Assembly (NCBI GenBank): GCA_000310025.1
Contig: FN649754.1
Coordinates: forward strand, 876,275 to 940,274
From: Ectocarpus siliculosus
Taxonomy: Eukaryota > Sar > Phaeophyceae > Ectocarpales > Ectocarpaceae
Direction of reading: 5' to 3'
Length of the DNA stretch: 64,000 nucleotides
The notes under the pieces are model-generated. The model was not told where the DNA came from and made no database searches. It saw nothing but the letters and a program-made list of their open reading frames with translations. The translations under genes were made by a program, and so were the position numbers. Positions 45,430 to 58,532 of this stretch are shown piece by piece. The number at the start of each line of letters is the position of its first letter. The first letter of the stretch is position 1.

Positions 45430-45654
45430 GTGGAAAAGCTCGCAAACAAAGGCGCATGGTCGCGTGTACACACAACGGTAACGAAAGGGATTGCTGCATC
45501 CTTCTGGCGTCAAAATGTGAAGGCCATCACCGCAGGAGGAAAGTTGGCATATACTTTTGCGGTCCAGCTTCGAACGAATGGGCGAATGATTCTTGTTTGC
45601 CTTCGTTGGGACAATCCTCCTTCCTCTTCGCTGGCTATTGCTTGCGGGCATTGA
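45430..45654 (+). CDS. Hypothetical ORF of 74 codons, doubtful
   Basis: An open frame containing KLANKGAWSRVHTTVTKGIA and YTFAVQLRTNGRMILVCLRW has a residue mix more like real protein than its neighbours. It follows directly after the false duplication. It has no recognised family and no convincing splice partners. It could be an isolated exon or debris. Confidence 0.2.
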   Translation: MEKLANKGAWSRVHTTVTKGIAASFWRQNVKAITAGGKLAYTFAVQLRTNGRMILVCLRWDNPPSSSLAIACGH

Positions 45655-47250
45655 ATAAACTTTTCGGTCAGCTTCAGAAAACAGTACACTGCTTGCCTCG
45701 AGGGGTGGAGAGAAGACATTGTCGGTAAAGGTCTGAAGGAAAATTTCCATCATCACCACAAGGCCCAGCAGCAGCAGCAGCAGCAACAGCAAAATCACAA
45801 CAGCATTCCAGGTGTAGCCCCCAGTCTCGCCCTAGGCGATACTACGTGTGTTTCATTGGCAAGAGCGAGATGGGGGGGAGTCTACGGACGGCAATGTTGG
45901 TGTTGGTGTGAAAACATTCCCCCTCAGTTGAGAAATGACAACCTTATCTTCAACAACCACATATTCGGCCAAGGGGGCAACATGGACTGAAGGAAAACAC
46001 TGATTAGAACTAAATCTGCCCGGGCCGTCTTCTGTGGGTTGTTTTGGCATAATTCATCAGTCAACAACGCCAAGTAGCCTCGACGATAAGCGCAAAATAG
46101 GTAGTTTAGACTGAGGGCTCCACTGACGGCGTACGTGACACGCACACGAGTACAAGCACTACCATGCACACCCGACGACCAGAGGGTGACACATGGAGAA
46201 ACAATACGTTGGTGCAGCAGCGGCAGGCTTCGGTGGTGTTCCGGTGTATGTTCGTGTGTGTGTCCCGTCAGCAAGAACATGCGGTGTTGCGGGATGCGAT
46301 AGAACATGTTTCGAATAATGTTCTGACATGCTGGCAGCTTTGTTGTCGCCTGAGAGAACATCGCCGGTAATATTGTCTAGATTACAGACAGGAGTGGCCG
46401 CTTGTACCCGCTACGTGCAGGTTGATCAAATGATGTCGATATCGACACTGCGGAGGGAAACTACAGGGGACGTAGATCTTGGGTCGAAGATCTTGGCAAG
46501 TCAATCGTGACCATGGTACTGGTTTCGACCGCAACAAAAAAACACACTGAAACCTCAACGATCACAACTACACGTGGTTGATCGCCGCATCTCGTGCGGT
46601 AGATGTACTCGAATAGAAAAATCGCAAACTTCTTCTTCACCTTTCAGCGTGGTTGGGTTGCCGGCTGCTGGCTGGCCGGACGCTGCATCGGCGGACGGCC
46701 TTGGATATACCACCGAGCTTGCGCTTCCCTGGCCTTGCCTGAAGCGAGCCACCCAAAACAACAAAGGATGGGTCTCGGTGATGCCACAAGCACCATCTCC
46801 AAAAGACGAGTCTGGGGCAACAAGGTGATTTCACCCATGTGAACATCGAGGACAATGCAGTCGTCCGCAGTATTACTCCACACTCGGTGGACTCCACGCC
46901 GGACCCGGCAAATGATATATGATATAGGCTCGCGTGCCACGACGATGCCCACACAGACCAACGCGAAGCATATCTAAGAACTGAGGGAGCCCTTGCCATG
47001 TCATGTCGCGGCTCGATGTTGGATGGATTTATCCGCGCCTGTCCGCGTACAAACTTGACCACGATTGTGTCCATAAGAGCGGCCATGTCCAACGCAGGTC
47101 ATGCTGACGATGCAGAAAATTCACGGAATTACACACTAAGTGCACGCGCTCTCGACTGCTAACAGATCCCTGAAATTGGCCAACGATTGATGAAAAAAGG
47201 TGTAAAGTCCACATGAGAGCAGTATCTCACCGACATGAGCGCTACCTTAC
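45655..47250. other. No firm gene; CAG tract and one possible exon
   Basis: A (CAG)n/(CAA)n tract lies at 45765-45791. On the minus strand a possible exon (about 46648-46737) between a TTCAG acceptor and an AAAG|GTGAAG donor reads RPGKRKLGGISKAVRR in the phase required to continue the acidic gene at 47251-48190. It is not supported further. Confidence 0.3.
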
Positions 47251-48190
47251 CTTCTCTTCCTCGTCTTGCTCCTTCTCCTCGTCCTCCTCCTTCACCGGGA
47301 TGTCCACTCTCCCGGCAATGACCTGTCGAAGTAATGGAACAAAACATGGTCACGCTACAAAAGACGCTGGCGGTGAGAGGAGAAACGAACTTATCCTTCA
47401 TCGCATATAACGAGTCTCGAAAACCCTCAGCAATAGTAACCACATGTTGTCCGGCTGCGTGACGTGAGGTCTCCAATCAGTCTAGGCCAGATCTGCTACT
47501 CATTTGTAATGACGGCGGCGTTTGTGATAGAGTAAGAGAGAGCCATTACGACCTATACAAACCACAAGTTTAACCTTCTGACGAACGTACACCTGCGCGG
47601 GTGGTAGAAGTTTCCTCAGCAACCAGGCATCTACGGACACACACCAATACCATCAACATCAGGTACACCTGCACGTTGGCCAACCGGCATCGTGGCGACG
47701 TTGAGCAGGCACGCGGGTCTTCGATACTGCCCGCCGAATCCTAAACCTCACCCGAAAAAACCGACAGCAGTATCGCACCAGACGAACCACCCGGAGGGAT
47801 ACCTACCTCGCCTTTCCCGTGCCTCTCCTCATCGGTGCATCCAACTTCTGAAACCCCACTGTCTGCTCTCTCTTCGGTGCCGTGTAGTGTGTAGCAGTCC
47901 GCCTCTTCACCTTCGGGCACGTCTGACTCCTCGCGCTGCAAGACGGAAGCACGCCAGGCGTGAGCGGGATCCCCGCGAGGGAACGGGTGTCGCTAGCACC
48001 AGGCTGGTGGAAATGTTTCATAAGTTTGGTGCCCTGATTCGCCTTCCGTCCGCATGTGGCAGATGCGGGGGGAAATGCCGAGAGTCAGCATGTCGGGGCG
48101 AAAAGCCCGTCGTTCGCAGTGACACGCAAGGCTCACCTTGACAGTCACGGTGACACGACCAGGCTTAGCGTCCAAACCAGCAGATGACAT
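47251..48190 (-). CDS. 5' exons of an acidic protein gene, unknown function
   Basis: Three phase-0 exons join in one frame: 48137-48190 (ATG, 18 codons, SSAGLDAKPGRVTVTVK), 47807-47935 (43 codons, rich in Glu/Asp with three... two cysteines, ESDVPEGEEADCYTLHG), and 47251-47322 (24 codons, VIAGRVDIPVKEEDEEKEQD). Each has a clean AG acceptor or GT donor (CAAG|GTGAGC, CGAG|GTAGGT, GAAG|GTAAGG). The ATG exon follows an acceptor-like GCACGCAG, so a 5' UTR intron is possible. The protein is highly acidic and probably disordered. The 3' part was not found; one candidate exon lies near 46648-46737. No family is recognised. Confidence 0.5.
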
Positions 48191-49796
48191 CGAGCCTGCG
48201 TGCAACATTCCACGGATTGCAACAAGCAAGGCACCGTGGTGTTTTCGCCAAAAGGGTCACCTCTAAGCGACACCAGCTGACAGCATAGAGCACGCGCTGT
48301 CACTCTCTACAAGGGCCAAACCACAAACCGTCTTTCATATCCTCACGTTAGGTACGCTTACTGAAAACCTTGCTGCCGCTGTTGTCGCCACTCGGAATCC
48401 TTCTGCGAACGAGGTGGTCGAACCAACAGGAATAGCTACGTGGTACAAGGATCGACCAAAGGGTAGCGTATCGTAATCCCCGCTAGGTTTTTTTAACTTG
48501 ATAAACCCTTCGCAAAACTTACAATACACATGCAAAACTTGTAGATCATCTCGCACGTATGCATAGCCGTCATTCACATTCCAACCGATCTGCACACAAA
48601 GGACTACAGTGTACCACAACTGTAGACTGCTAAAAAGCGAATATATATTGGTGACATAGACCAAATAGTAGGAGCACAGCGCGTAGTACACCAAGCGCAA
48701 CGAGTTAGTCCAGGGCATACATAGCTATCCCTCACGATCGGTGGGCTAATTCATCATTTCAATGGTGCTGCTGCAGCTTTGACCCCTCTGCTGCTTAGAC
48801 TGCCGCCTGTACCATTGCTGATTCGACAATGCGACTGCTGCGGCGGTTCTTCGGTTTTGGAAAATGTCGGTGAAATCATGCACGCATGGCATAGTCTAGG
48901 GTCAGGGCTGCTGTTTCCCAGGTGATGAGCCGTGAGGTTACGGACAAAATACTTCTACCCCGGTATTGACCAATCCCATAGCTAATATGTGGGCCCAGGA
49001 TTTGCTCTATTTCATGGTCTGAGCAGAGCGCTGCAACAAGGCGCCCGCCGGGAGACGGAGGGTTTGGATATTCTCACCCGAAAATCATCCCGCCACCATC
49101 CGTGAGGCATTACTGTAGACTGTGGACAAACGAACTCAAACGCTGCCGTACTGTCGTCCGACTTCCGGACATATACAGCAGGCCTGCAACTCACCAACAA
49201 AGGGGGGGGGATGAAGGTTGGTAGAGGGAGGATCCCGACTGCTCGTCCTCGATCTGCCGGAGATTACCAACCCCACGCACAGAAAGGGCGAATGAGAGCC
49301 TGGTTTTGGGTGGTTTCGATGAGGGTTGCTCACGCGCTTTTTGGAGCCACGAATGCCACACGAATCCAACGATGTGAGAGAAATTATTCCCTATTGCGGC
49401 GGACAAGTTCTCCGGGTGCCTTGCTCTAGCAGTGCTCGCTCTAGCCTGGGCTGCGGGGAAGGGCGGAGGCTGGGAAGAGGGCACCGAGAGCAGATGCCTC
49501 TCACGGGTAGCGGCTAGAATGTCGATCTCGGCCAATCAGCGCCTCGCTCGTCGTGGACAGTCATAAGAGGTGCAAGCTGCGAGGGTGGCTTAGTGCCGGA
49601 GTTCGGTTGGCGCATAGGCGTGGTCGTTTCAACATCGTTTCATACTTGTTTCGTTGCACACCTCTCCTTGTCAACTCATAGGCCTGTGCCAACTGAACGA
49701 AACCTGGCGGGAAGTGATCGGACGGACGTTCACATGGGGGCTTATTGTTCGCCTTGAAAACTGGCTCTCTCCTCGGGCTCTCTCCTCCAATTCAAA
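48191..49796. other. No gene recognised
   Basis: No exon or repeat could be supported. A G-run stands at 49202-49210. Confidence 0.35.
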
Positions 49797-51320
49797 ACGC
49801 GTCCAGAATTCTCAAGAACCATGACCTAGATACGGAGACACAACCATACAAACGCACCACAGGCAGGTGGGAGAGCAGATCTATGAGGCCACCGTCCTTG
49901 TGAAACGCCCAGAGGGATGCGAAGATGATTCTCAAGCATGTGTGGTTTCTTCGCCTTGAAAACTTCTGGCTCTCCCTCCTCGAAAACAAAACGCGTCCAA
50001 AAATTCCAGGGATGTTCACGGTGGGAACCGCACCGCGGTGCGGTTTTTTGTATCTTGACATGGTCACGGTGCGGTGCGGTGTGGTTTTTACCATCCCCAA
50101 ATTCGACGGTGCGGTGCGGTGCGGTTGTTGTCATCTCGAAATTGACGGTGCGGTGCGGTGCGGTTCACCGTCGCACGTTTTTTTTTACGGTGCGGTTTTT
50201 TCTACCCCGTGACAAAAACCGCGCGAACCGCGGCCTTGGCGGCGGTGAACCGTCGAAGAACACCGCGGAGAATACTACGGTTGCCCGTGAAAAAATGACG
50301 GGGTCTCCATGATTTTTTTCTTTTTCGTGGAATACGTTAGGTTTACTCCATTGAAATGAGGCCGGCACGACAGATCCCGCGGCTTGCGGTCAGAAAACCC
50401 GAAAACCCCAGACAAAGGAGAAGCTGATTATTCATTTACTTCATATTTCCCAGTCACTATACGTTCCTACAACACGATCGAGCTCCATCCCTCACTTACT
50501 TGCTTCTACTACTACACTGTTGTACTGTTGTTGGAATATATATGCGAATATGCGCATATGCTAGAAAAAATGAAGAAAAAATCTGGCAGCACCAACAGGC
50601 AGGCGGCTCATGCCCGCCACGGGCTACAACCCGCGAATGAATGCGTTGACGGCGGTGCGCCGCACGCTGCGAACTGTCTTTGGGGTGCCGCCAGTTTGCG
50701 CGGCATCAGCAGCACCAGCAGAGCAGTGGTAGAACCACCGGGAGAAGGAGGATGGACGCGTGGCGACTACCTCTCTCTGCAAGAGGCTGGTGCCCATCGT
50801 CGGGGAGTGACTCCATCAGATATGGGCGGAGTTGTGCACGGAGCGTATCGCAGTGGTGTGTGTGTGGTGTGGGGACACGGTGTTGCGTGTGTGCTGGTTA
50901 AAAAAAAATAGAAGACCTGTGTGTGTGTCTGCACGACGAAACCGTGCGTTACCTACCTGCGGTTTTTACCTCGGTTTACTGCGGTTTTGTCGCGGTGTAC
51001 TGCGGTTTTGGCTACGGGGTGGGGCACACCGCACCGTAATAAAACCGCAACTAACTACGGCTAGGTGTGAATCCTACGGTACGGTGCGGTGCGTTTTTTC
51101 ATCTCGAAATGTGAAGGTGCCGTGCGGTGCGGTTAAACCGCACCGCACCGTCGAGAAAAACCGCGCCTTGAACATCCCTGAAAATTCTGACGACAGGGGC
51201 CCAGTAACGGAGAGACACAGACATACAAACGCACCAAGGCAGGTAGGAGAGCATCTAGAGGCCACCGTCCTTGTGAAAGGCCCGGAGGGATGGGAAGATT
51301 CTTACTTATTCTACAACTCA
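49797..51320. repeat. Composite element with GGTGC pentanucleotide arrays and 130-bp direct repeats
   Basis: A block of about 130 bp at 49800-49930 (ACGGAGACACA, CATACAAACGCACCA, GAGGCCACCGTCCTTGTGAAA) recurs in the same orientation at 51165-51300. Between them are many short (GGTGC)n arrays, at about 50025-50200 and 51070-51155, in both orientations. A GGGATGTTCACGG word near 50010 recurs inverted near 51170. No coding frame is convincing. It resembles a transposon relic whose ends carry pentanucleotide arrays. Confidence 0.6.
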
Positions 51321-53200
51321 CTTGCATTGTACTTCTTCATGCAGGCTGCAAGCTTTGGTTCGGGTGAGCCGCGGAGTCAGACTTGCACGCAGTCTATGTA
51401 TACGGCTTGGTACAGCTGTAGGCTACACGTCCTGCAGACATACATGTGATCCAATCTGTCTAGTTGTAGCAAGCTCGCTGCGTCTTCGTCCATCACCCAT
51501 TTTAAGATTATTTCTGGTCATTAGATCGGTGTCGCTGATGATGATCCACGAACGTCCCATCATTACTGTCTACATATTCCTGTTCGATCATTGCAGGGCA
51601 GTATCACAAAACATGGCTGTGGCAATCTGCTCCTGTAGACTAATAATCCTGTCATAGAATCCTGTCATATCTATATAGTCTGTACGTTTAAGAATCCTCT
51701 CGCACCACACGATGTGCATCAACTCACTGGCGTTGCCTAGGAAAAAAAAACTGTTGAATTAACTCTCGGGTTCGGACTTCATGCTGGGGTGCGCGGCAAA
51801 CATGACGTATATATCAAACGTACATACGCTTTGCCAACTCTTTCTTCCGAAGTAAAATCTAAGCAAAATAAAAGCTCTCAGTCAGGCCATACAGCAGTCA
51901 CCCAATCTTCCAACACCGACCGCTATTTGGCGCCTCTATAAATGAACAGACAATGAAAGCGCATGCCACGGTAACCAGCCGGGCGTTTACACTGCGCTAG
52001 GAAGAACAAGTCAGCTGTGCTAAATCATGGTGAGACCAACGAAGACGACGACCCCCTTCCGACAGAAAACAAAAAACACCGCATGTACCAATGCACCGGG
52101 CAATCAACATCCCCGAAGGAAGAGAGGAGCGACTTCACACGACACCGCGCTGATACCGGCAAGGATGAAATCCCGCTCAACCTCCAGACCACGGTACAAT
52201 GTGCTACGATATCAGAGCCCACAGCAGGGGCGTCATGGATGCCATCCTCCACATCGAGATGACGCTTTTCTCGACAGGAAACGAACTCTCGGCAACGTTT
52301 GCCCTCGCCAGCCAGCGCCTCGACAGAAGAGCGACCCAGCCATAGTTTGGGCATCACGCCCAACAAACGCAACTACATGGCACACTCAAATCGGCATGTC
52401 CCCGAGACAGCGACCGGGAAACCTGGAGCGAGACGCGCTTGGCACGGCCTCCTGATGGGAAACCCTCCTGCGATTGCTCTTGGTTCTTATGAAAAACGCT
52501 CACTCGTGCGTGCAATATCCCAGCGTCTGTTGTTCCTTTTCACCTGAATTCGCGAAATCATCTACTACTGTAGGACGGTAGCTTGGTGCCCAGGCATGCC
52601 CCAAACCGGTTTCTTTGACGGCGCGTCAATGGCGCCGACCACCATGGCGAATATCACCGTCGGCCGGTACATCGTCGCCCTTTGGCAATTGAAGGCCCCC
52701 CCGCAACAGCGGCAAAGCTGTTGCTACCAAGGCTTCCAGGACCATTTGTGTAAGAGAGAGAGCCATCCATGGCTGTCGCCCTCTGGCCTAGGGACGACAG
52801 AAACGTCTTCTGTCAAGGTTGGCGTCACTTGAGCCCGTAGGTCGAGTATTTCTGGTCTTGTTTCCGGATCTACATGGAGATGGAGTACGGAGACAAACGG
52901 GGGGAGAGGGGCGGGGGTGGAATAATATGAAAATATGGTAGCGTTGGTCGGTGGGGGCAGAAGTGGACAACGCAACAGCAACAACAACAATGCGACCGGC
53001 AAAACCTTCAGTAGTAGCAATAAACTCCTAGGACGCGTGAAAAATAGTCAGCGTTGGAAATCAGCCAGCAGACGGGGGGCAAATGCTCGGCGACCGGTGT
53101 GCTCGAAGAACGGTCTGGACAACCTCACGAGTGAGAAGGGAAAACAGCCGACACTAGTCCATGGACACGACGCGACGCGGTGTGGACAACAACACTCCCG
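51321..53200. other. No gene recognised
   Basis: Plus-strand open frames at 52017-52547 overlap each other in all three phases and show no family features. A short last exon of the kinase gene could lie at 52830-53120 if the terminal intron is spliced, but no candidate is decisive. Confidence 0.35.
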
Positions 53201-54333
53201 TCAATTCAGAAACAACCAACGTACCTTGAACAACCCAACGGGTATCCGTAGGCCGAAAACGCCTGCCAGCGTCCAAGCAACCCTCACGGGTAACAGCGGG
53301 GACCCCGCAGATAGGGTCGCGCTCAAGATGAGGGCGGCGTTCAGGAACGTCGAGAAGGCGATAGCATCGTACATGCTGGTTTGCGTCAGCTCCAAGCGCT
53401 CGAACGCTCGTTCTGACTCCAACACTCGTACCTGTTCGGAAGCGTTGCACGAGATGCGCGAGTGGAACGGGCAGTGGGCAGGGATACGGCTTTGAACTGC
53501 GCCGTCTTTTCTCATTGGTACGCTCCATGCGAGCACCCTGGATGCTGCTTAATTTGGTCGAGGGGCGGGTGTCTAGGAAGGGTAGATCCAGATTTTGGAC
53601 GCAGGACAAGAACTTCGGGACAAGAGCAAATGGAGCACCCGTCCGGCGTTTTTTTCAGGCAAAAGTGCGATCACGACGATACCATCTATCAGAACGTTGT
53701 AATCGTCTTTTCGCGCCAGTACCGTCCCCGCATCCCTGGTTGCAAACACGTGTAAGGCGAGCAACCATCGTTGTATGTGTTACAACACCTCCTCCAATCG
53801 AAGGGCCACAAACGCTTACGTCAGCTGGTACGTACGTGGGCAAATTTCGCCCACTCGAAAGTCGAAAAGTGTATGCGGACGTTTGGGCAGCACTCGTGTG
53901 CAAGCCGGAAAAAGCCAATTGACAAATATCCGCGCAAAAAAATACTTGAAAGTACTTCTATCTTGATCATCACGAGGCAAGGTCGACTTCTTTCCCTCCA
54001 ACCAACCACACGTTCTCGTAGCCTCCATACGCGGCACCTCTACACACAGACATGAGACGGGAGTCAACAGGACAGCGAAACAGCAGGTCAGAAAAAAGCA
54101 AGTTAAAAGGGTCATACCCGGAGCTTGAGATCCCCCTGCTCGAGTTTTCGTGTAATGTCCTCCACGTACGCGACGTTCCGCGGGCTTTTGACCACGGCTT
54201 CAAGGTCCTCGGGTCGCCATCCGACCTGAACACGAAGACACGCGGTTGGGCGCGGGGGGGTAAGGCTATGGGAAGCCATATGTCATGCTAGATTTGATAC
54301 TCTCAATGAGTGGAATGAATCGAATGCCAACGC

Positions 54334-54400
<67 letters not shown>

Positions 54401-57400
54401 TCAATAACAACAAGAGCTAGCTCTACAACAGCAAGTAATCGAAGGGTCTTGAGCTTCAACACTGAAAATGCTTGCTAGGAAGGCTTCCCTCCGGGCGAAT
54501 TATTTCTTGCAGGCGAAACATCGCCATCCTTGAAGCTCCCGCGCGTTCTCCGACAATTGACACCCGGAGAGTCACCTGGCTCGTAAATGTATGTGTGTCT
54601 GTTGGTCCCATCCGTTCTGGCGCCAGTGCACTCACCGTTTAGTGTGTACGATCGGCGTATCAGCCGTGGTCACCCTTTTTATTTCGAAAACGAATTTCGA
54701 CTACATATCCTCGGAGATGGTGGTAACTCTGAACTGAAGTCGCGGTCTCCGAAAATACAACAGCAGGTTTGGGATGCATGACCCGACGATGAGCCCATCG
54801 GTGTCATCGCCAAAACATCTTGGGGTGAAATCGAAAACAATAACACGACCCTGCCCGCCCCACCGCGCAATGTCTTCAACACCTGACACATGTAGACAGA
54901 AGACATGGTTGGCGCACAAGCACGAGGAGGCGTAGTTCGCGGCACCAACGCCTCCTAATCCGTTGCGTGCGTACCCAGCCTTTCAAAGCCGAACGCAAAC
55001 CAACAGATTTGTCAGCGCCGACTACCGTATATGACACAAGATAAAACACGATTTTCAAACCCCGATTTCTCCACGACGAAGAGGATGCATAAACGAAATA
55101 ATCCTTTTTCGAAAAATTCTCGACGAGACGGTTCCAACGCCGCCGTTTTCGGCGATGTGACTCTTCCTGCTGTTGAGAAATCGAGCTTTGAAAATCGGTC
55201 AAGGGGGTGTGTTATCTTGTGTCATATACGGTAGTCGAATGGGTTGATTTCGGTTCAAAAACAGTGGGTCGTGGTCGACTGATTTCGGCGGTCGACTGAT
55301 TTCGGCATCGAGAAAAGTTTATCGTGCGGTCCCGTAGACTACTCAGCGCTGACAGCAAGCCGAATGGTTATGCTTTGGCTTCCAAAAGCCGGCTCATCAC
55401 CTACGCACCTTTTTGACGAACGTCTTTGCGACCGACAACGCAAACGACCCATCCCTCACGTCCAAGAGCTCCTTCAGGTACGGCTGGGCTAGTCGGGTCA
55501 AATCGTACCTGCAGACAACATGACCAGACGGGTTACGGAACAGCAGTTGGCTGATGAACAAAGGACAAGAGAAAAGCACAGAAAAAAAAACACAGATACA
55601 ACCAGAAACGCGCATCGGCCAACCACCAACCACCTCGACGGCACGGAATCTCCCGACATGACGGGTGCAACACTCGATGGCGCGGGAGAATCCCAGGTCC
55701 TAGACAAAGGCTAGACTACCCCCAAGCAGGGAGACCAAAAGGATCGTCTCGCTTCCAGGCGTTCCCAAGGAGGGCCGCCAAAAGGGGCGTCAAGCCTGTT
55801 GGTGTCTTTAGCCTCCGGCTTACTTTGTATCCAAACCCTTCCCGATTCCGTCCAGGGACGTGAATGCTCGGAAGACGAAGGTGAAGGTCGGCGGGAACTT
55901 GAACGGCACGTCTCCCGACACGGACAGAAGGTCTTCGCCAAGCTTGGCCCTCCGCTCCTTGCGCAACCTCGTCTTGTCCTCCTGGGAACGGAGGGCGACG
56001 AGACAAGGGCACCACCATACCATGTCCCCAAGGCGGGGTGCAACACGATCGTGTTTAAAATAGGTTGAGTGAAACAAAGGGTGTTCTATATTGTAGTTTG
56101 GGCGAAAAAACTACGTTGTCGAGAAGAACGCACAATGTAATTTTGGAGAAGAAAAGGTGTGCTGTAGTTTGGGCGAAAGAAGGAACATGTATGCATAGGT
56201 TGGGGGTAAGAAAAGGGAAAGATAGAAATGGAAGGCGGCAAGACCGCTACCAACATGTCCAGTAGGGTACAGCAGAACAGTAGTACCGTGTTTAACTCCG
56301 GACGTAAAATCGGGTCCGCAATCGAATCTAAATTCGGCGCAAATTGCATGTAGGCGTCTCTGCCCCCATAGCTTGTTGTTTGCCTACAGCTGATCACTGT
56401 CTTCTCCTCCCTACCGCGAAAACGCGAGAGAACACCGGAGAAAGGAACACTTTGAGAGGTGACAGGAACTCCTCCGGCCAACACGATCCCGCCTCCGCTA
56501 GCCACGGCACCAGCGTCGGCTGCGGGGCGCCGCCCGGGACAGGGGAGGGCCGCCCAGCCACTCAGTACAACACACTTCCAACACGGGCATCGTCCCGATA
56601 ACCCCCCGCTCGCCTATGTCTTGCGTTTACACCACGGCGGGCTCCTTTGGTGCCACACCTACCCTAGATCTAAAGCGACCGCGGACTAGCGTGCAGTTGC
56701 CGCAATCAGATGTACAGCCACCTCTGTCTTGCGTAGATTGAGATTGACGGCAAGCACGGTATCTCCGACTGGCATCGGGTTGCGGCTAAGCGCCGCAGGA
56801 ATGAGTGCTAAGCAACCTGTGCCCAAAAGGCAACCCACGCAACCCAGTGTTTGTACGCTTCACAGAACATGAATAGTTTCCAGTACTTCAAGCGTGCATT
56901 TCTGAACTTCCGATTTTTTTTCCAAACTTTCGAATTCCGACTTTGCAGATCACCATTTTTTTCGGTGCCGGTAGTTCCTAAGTTCCAAATTTCCAATTTG
57001 TCTTCCTCGGCCACAAACCGAGATTCTATGGTTTACGGATGTGGAAATTTGGAAATTTGGAAGCAAAACAGCTGTTGTTTAAAACGGCCCTAAAGGGATA
57101 GCGCTTTCTGTACCTTGGTGAGCTCCGCAGTCCACTTCCCGTCCTGTCCCTGGTTGAGTGTGTTCGTGAACTCGCCCAGGAAAGACCTCGCGATCTTCTC
57201 CACGCTGATCACGGGTAAAAGGCATAGCCAGAAAACGAAAGCATAAAAAACAACGTATACAGCGGATCAATGGCACAGCTCGTTGACTGAAAACGAAACA
57301 AAAACAATGATTGGTTCTGACATCGTCTGTGTCCAGCGCCAAACGCTGCATGCTGATCACAAGAGTCACAGGCCGTCCCAATGAGAGGTACACACAAAAC

Positions 57401-58498
57401 ACCACCGAAACAAAAAACTAAAACGGACTGTTAAGCTCCAAGAAGAGAAGGTACACAAGAATTACGTACGGTGCGGTACGCCGCCAAGACCCCGCCCCCT
57501 AAAATAAAAAAAATAAATATCCGCCCTTATCCTGTCATCGCCAAAAAGCCAAAGGCCACGTACACCGCACGCTGCGGCCACCAGCAATCAGTGCAGCGGG
57601 GAGTGGTCCCGAAACGGCAACCAAGCCAGAGCCCACACATACCTTATTCTGTCCGACCCGGCCTTGAGGATTCCCATTTCCACCAAGGCGTCGCAGACGG
57701 CTCGCGGGTCATTTTCATAGGTGGAGAAGATGAGGTTGACCAGGCCCGACCTCACGTTGGGCTTGAACTCATCCATCATCCCGAAGTCGTAGAAGATCAG
57801 ACGGCCCCCATCTTCCTCGTCGCAAGCGACGTTTCCTGGAGAGGTATGTAGTCGAGACTTTTAGGTGCTACTCTTTCGTTGGTGCTGTTGCTGGCTGCTG
57901 CTGCTACTGCTACTGCTGCTGCTGCTGCTGCTGCTGCTTGCTGCTGGTAAACATTCTAGGGTGAGTGGAATAAGTGGATCACAGAAAGCAGACTGCTGTG
58001 TTGCTGACCATGTCTGGGCTTGACCCTAAAGTAGCAAAGTGATCGCAACCACGACAATAATGGCAAAGACAACAGCAACGAACGTTTAGGTCTACGTGAA
58101 GCAAGCGTTCTCTTTCGTACAGCAGTGTCTTGGTAACGGATGGCAAGATAGACAAGCCATACTCAAATCCAACGGTACCGAACAACCACGCAAGCCAAAA
58201 AAAGACAAAAAGACAAAAAAATACACCTGGATGGGGGTCGCAGTGGAAGAACCCGTGGCGGCACAGCTGCGTCAGATACGCCTCCGCCGAGCGTTTCGCC
58301 AACAGCTTGCGGTCGATGCCCCTCCGGTCGATCTCGTCGATGTTGTTGATCTTCACGCCCGGAACGAACTCCATCGTTACGACGCGCTCTGACGTCATGT
58401 TCCAGTACACGTCCGGCACCTGAAGGTGTTCATGGTGGGACAGTAGTCGTTTCGTATCGTTGTTTTGGTGATCGGGGCTGGCGTATTCTTGTTGCGCT

Positions 58499-58532
<34 letters not shown>

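Noticed and set aside
52017-52547. Overlapping plus-strand frames of 81-142 codons
   Set aside because: All three phases are open over part of the stretch and none shows motifs or splice-bounded limits; likely composition effect.
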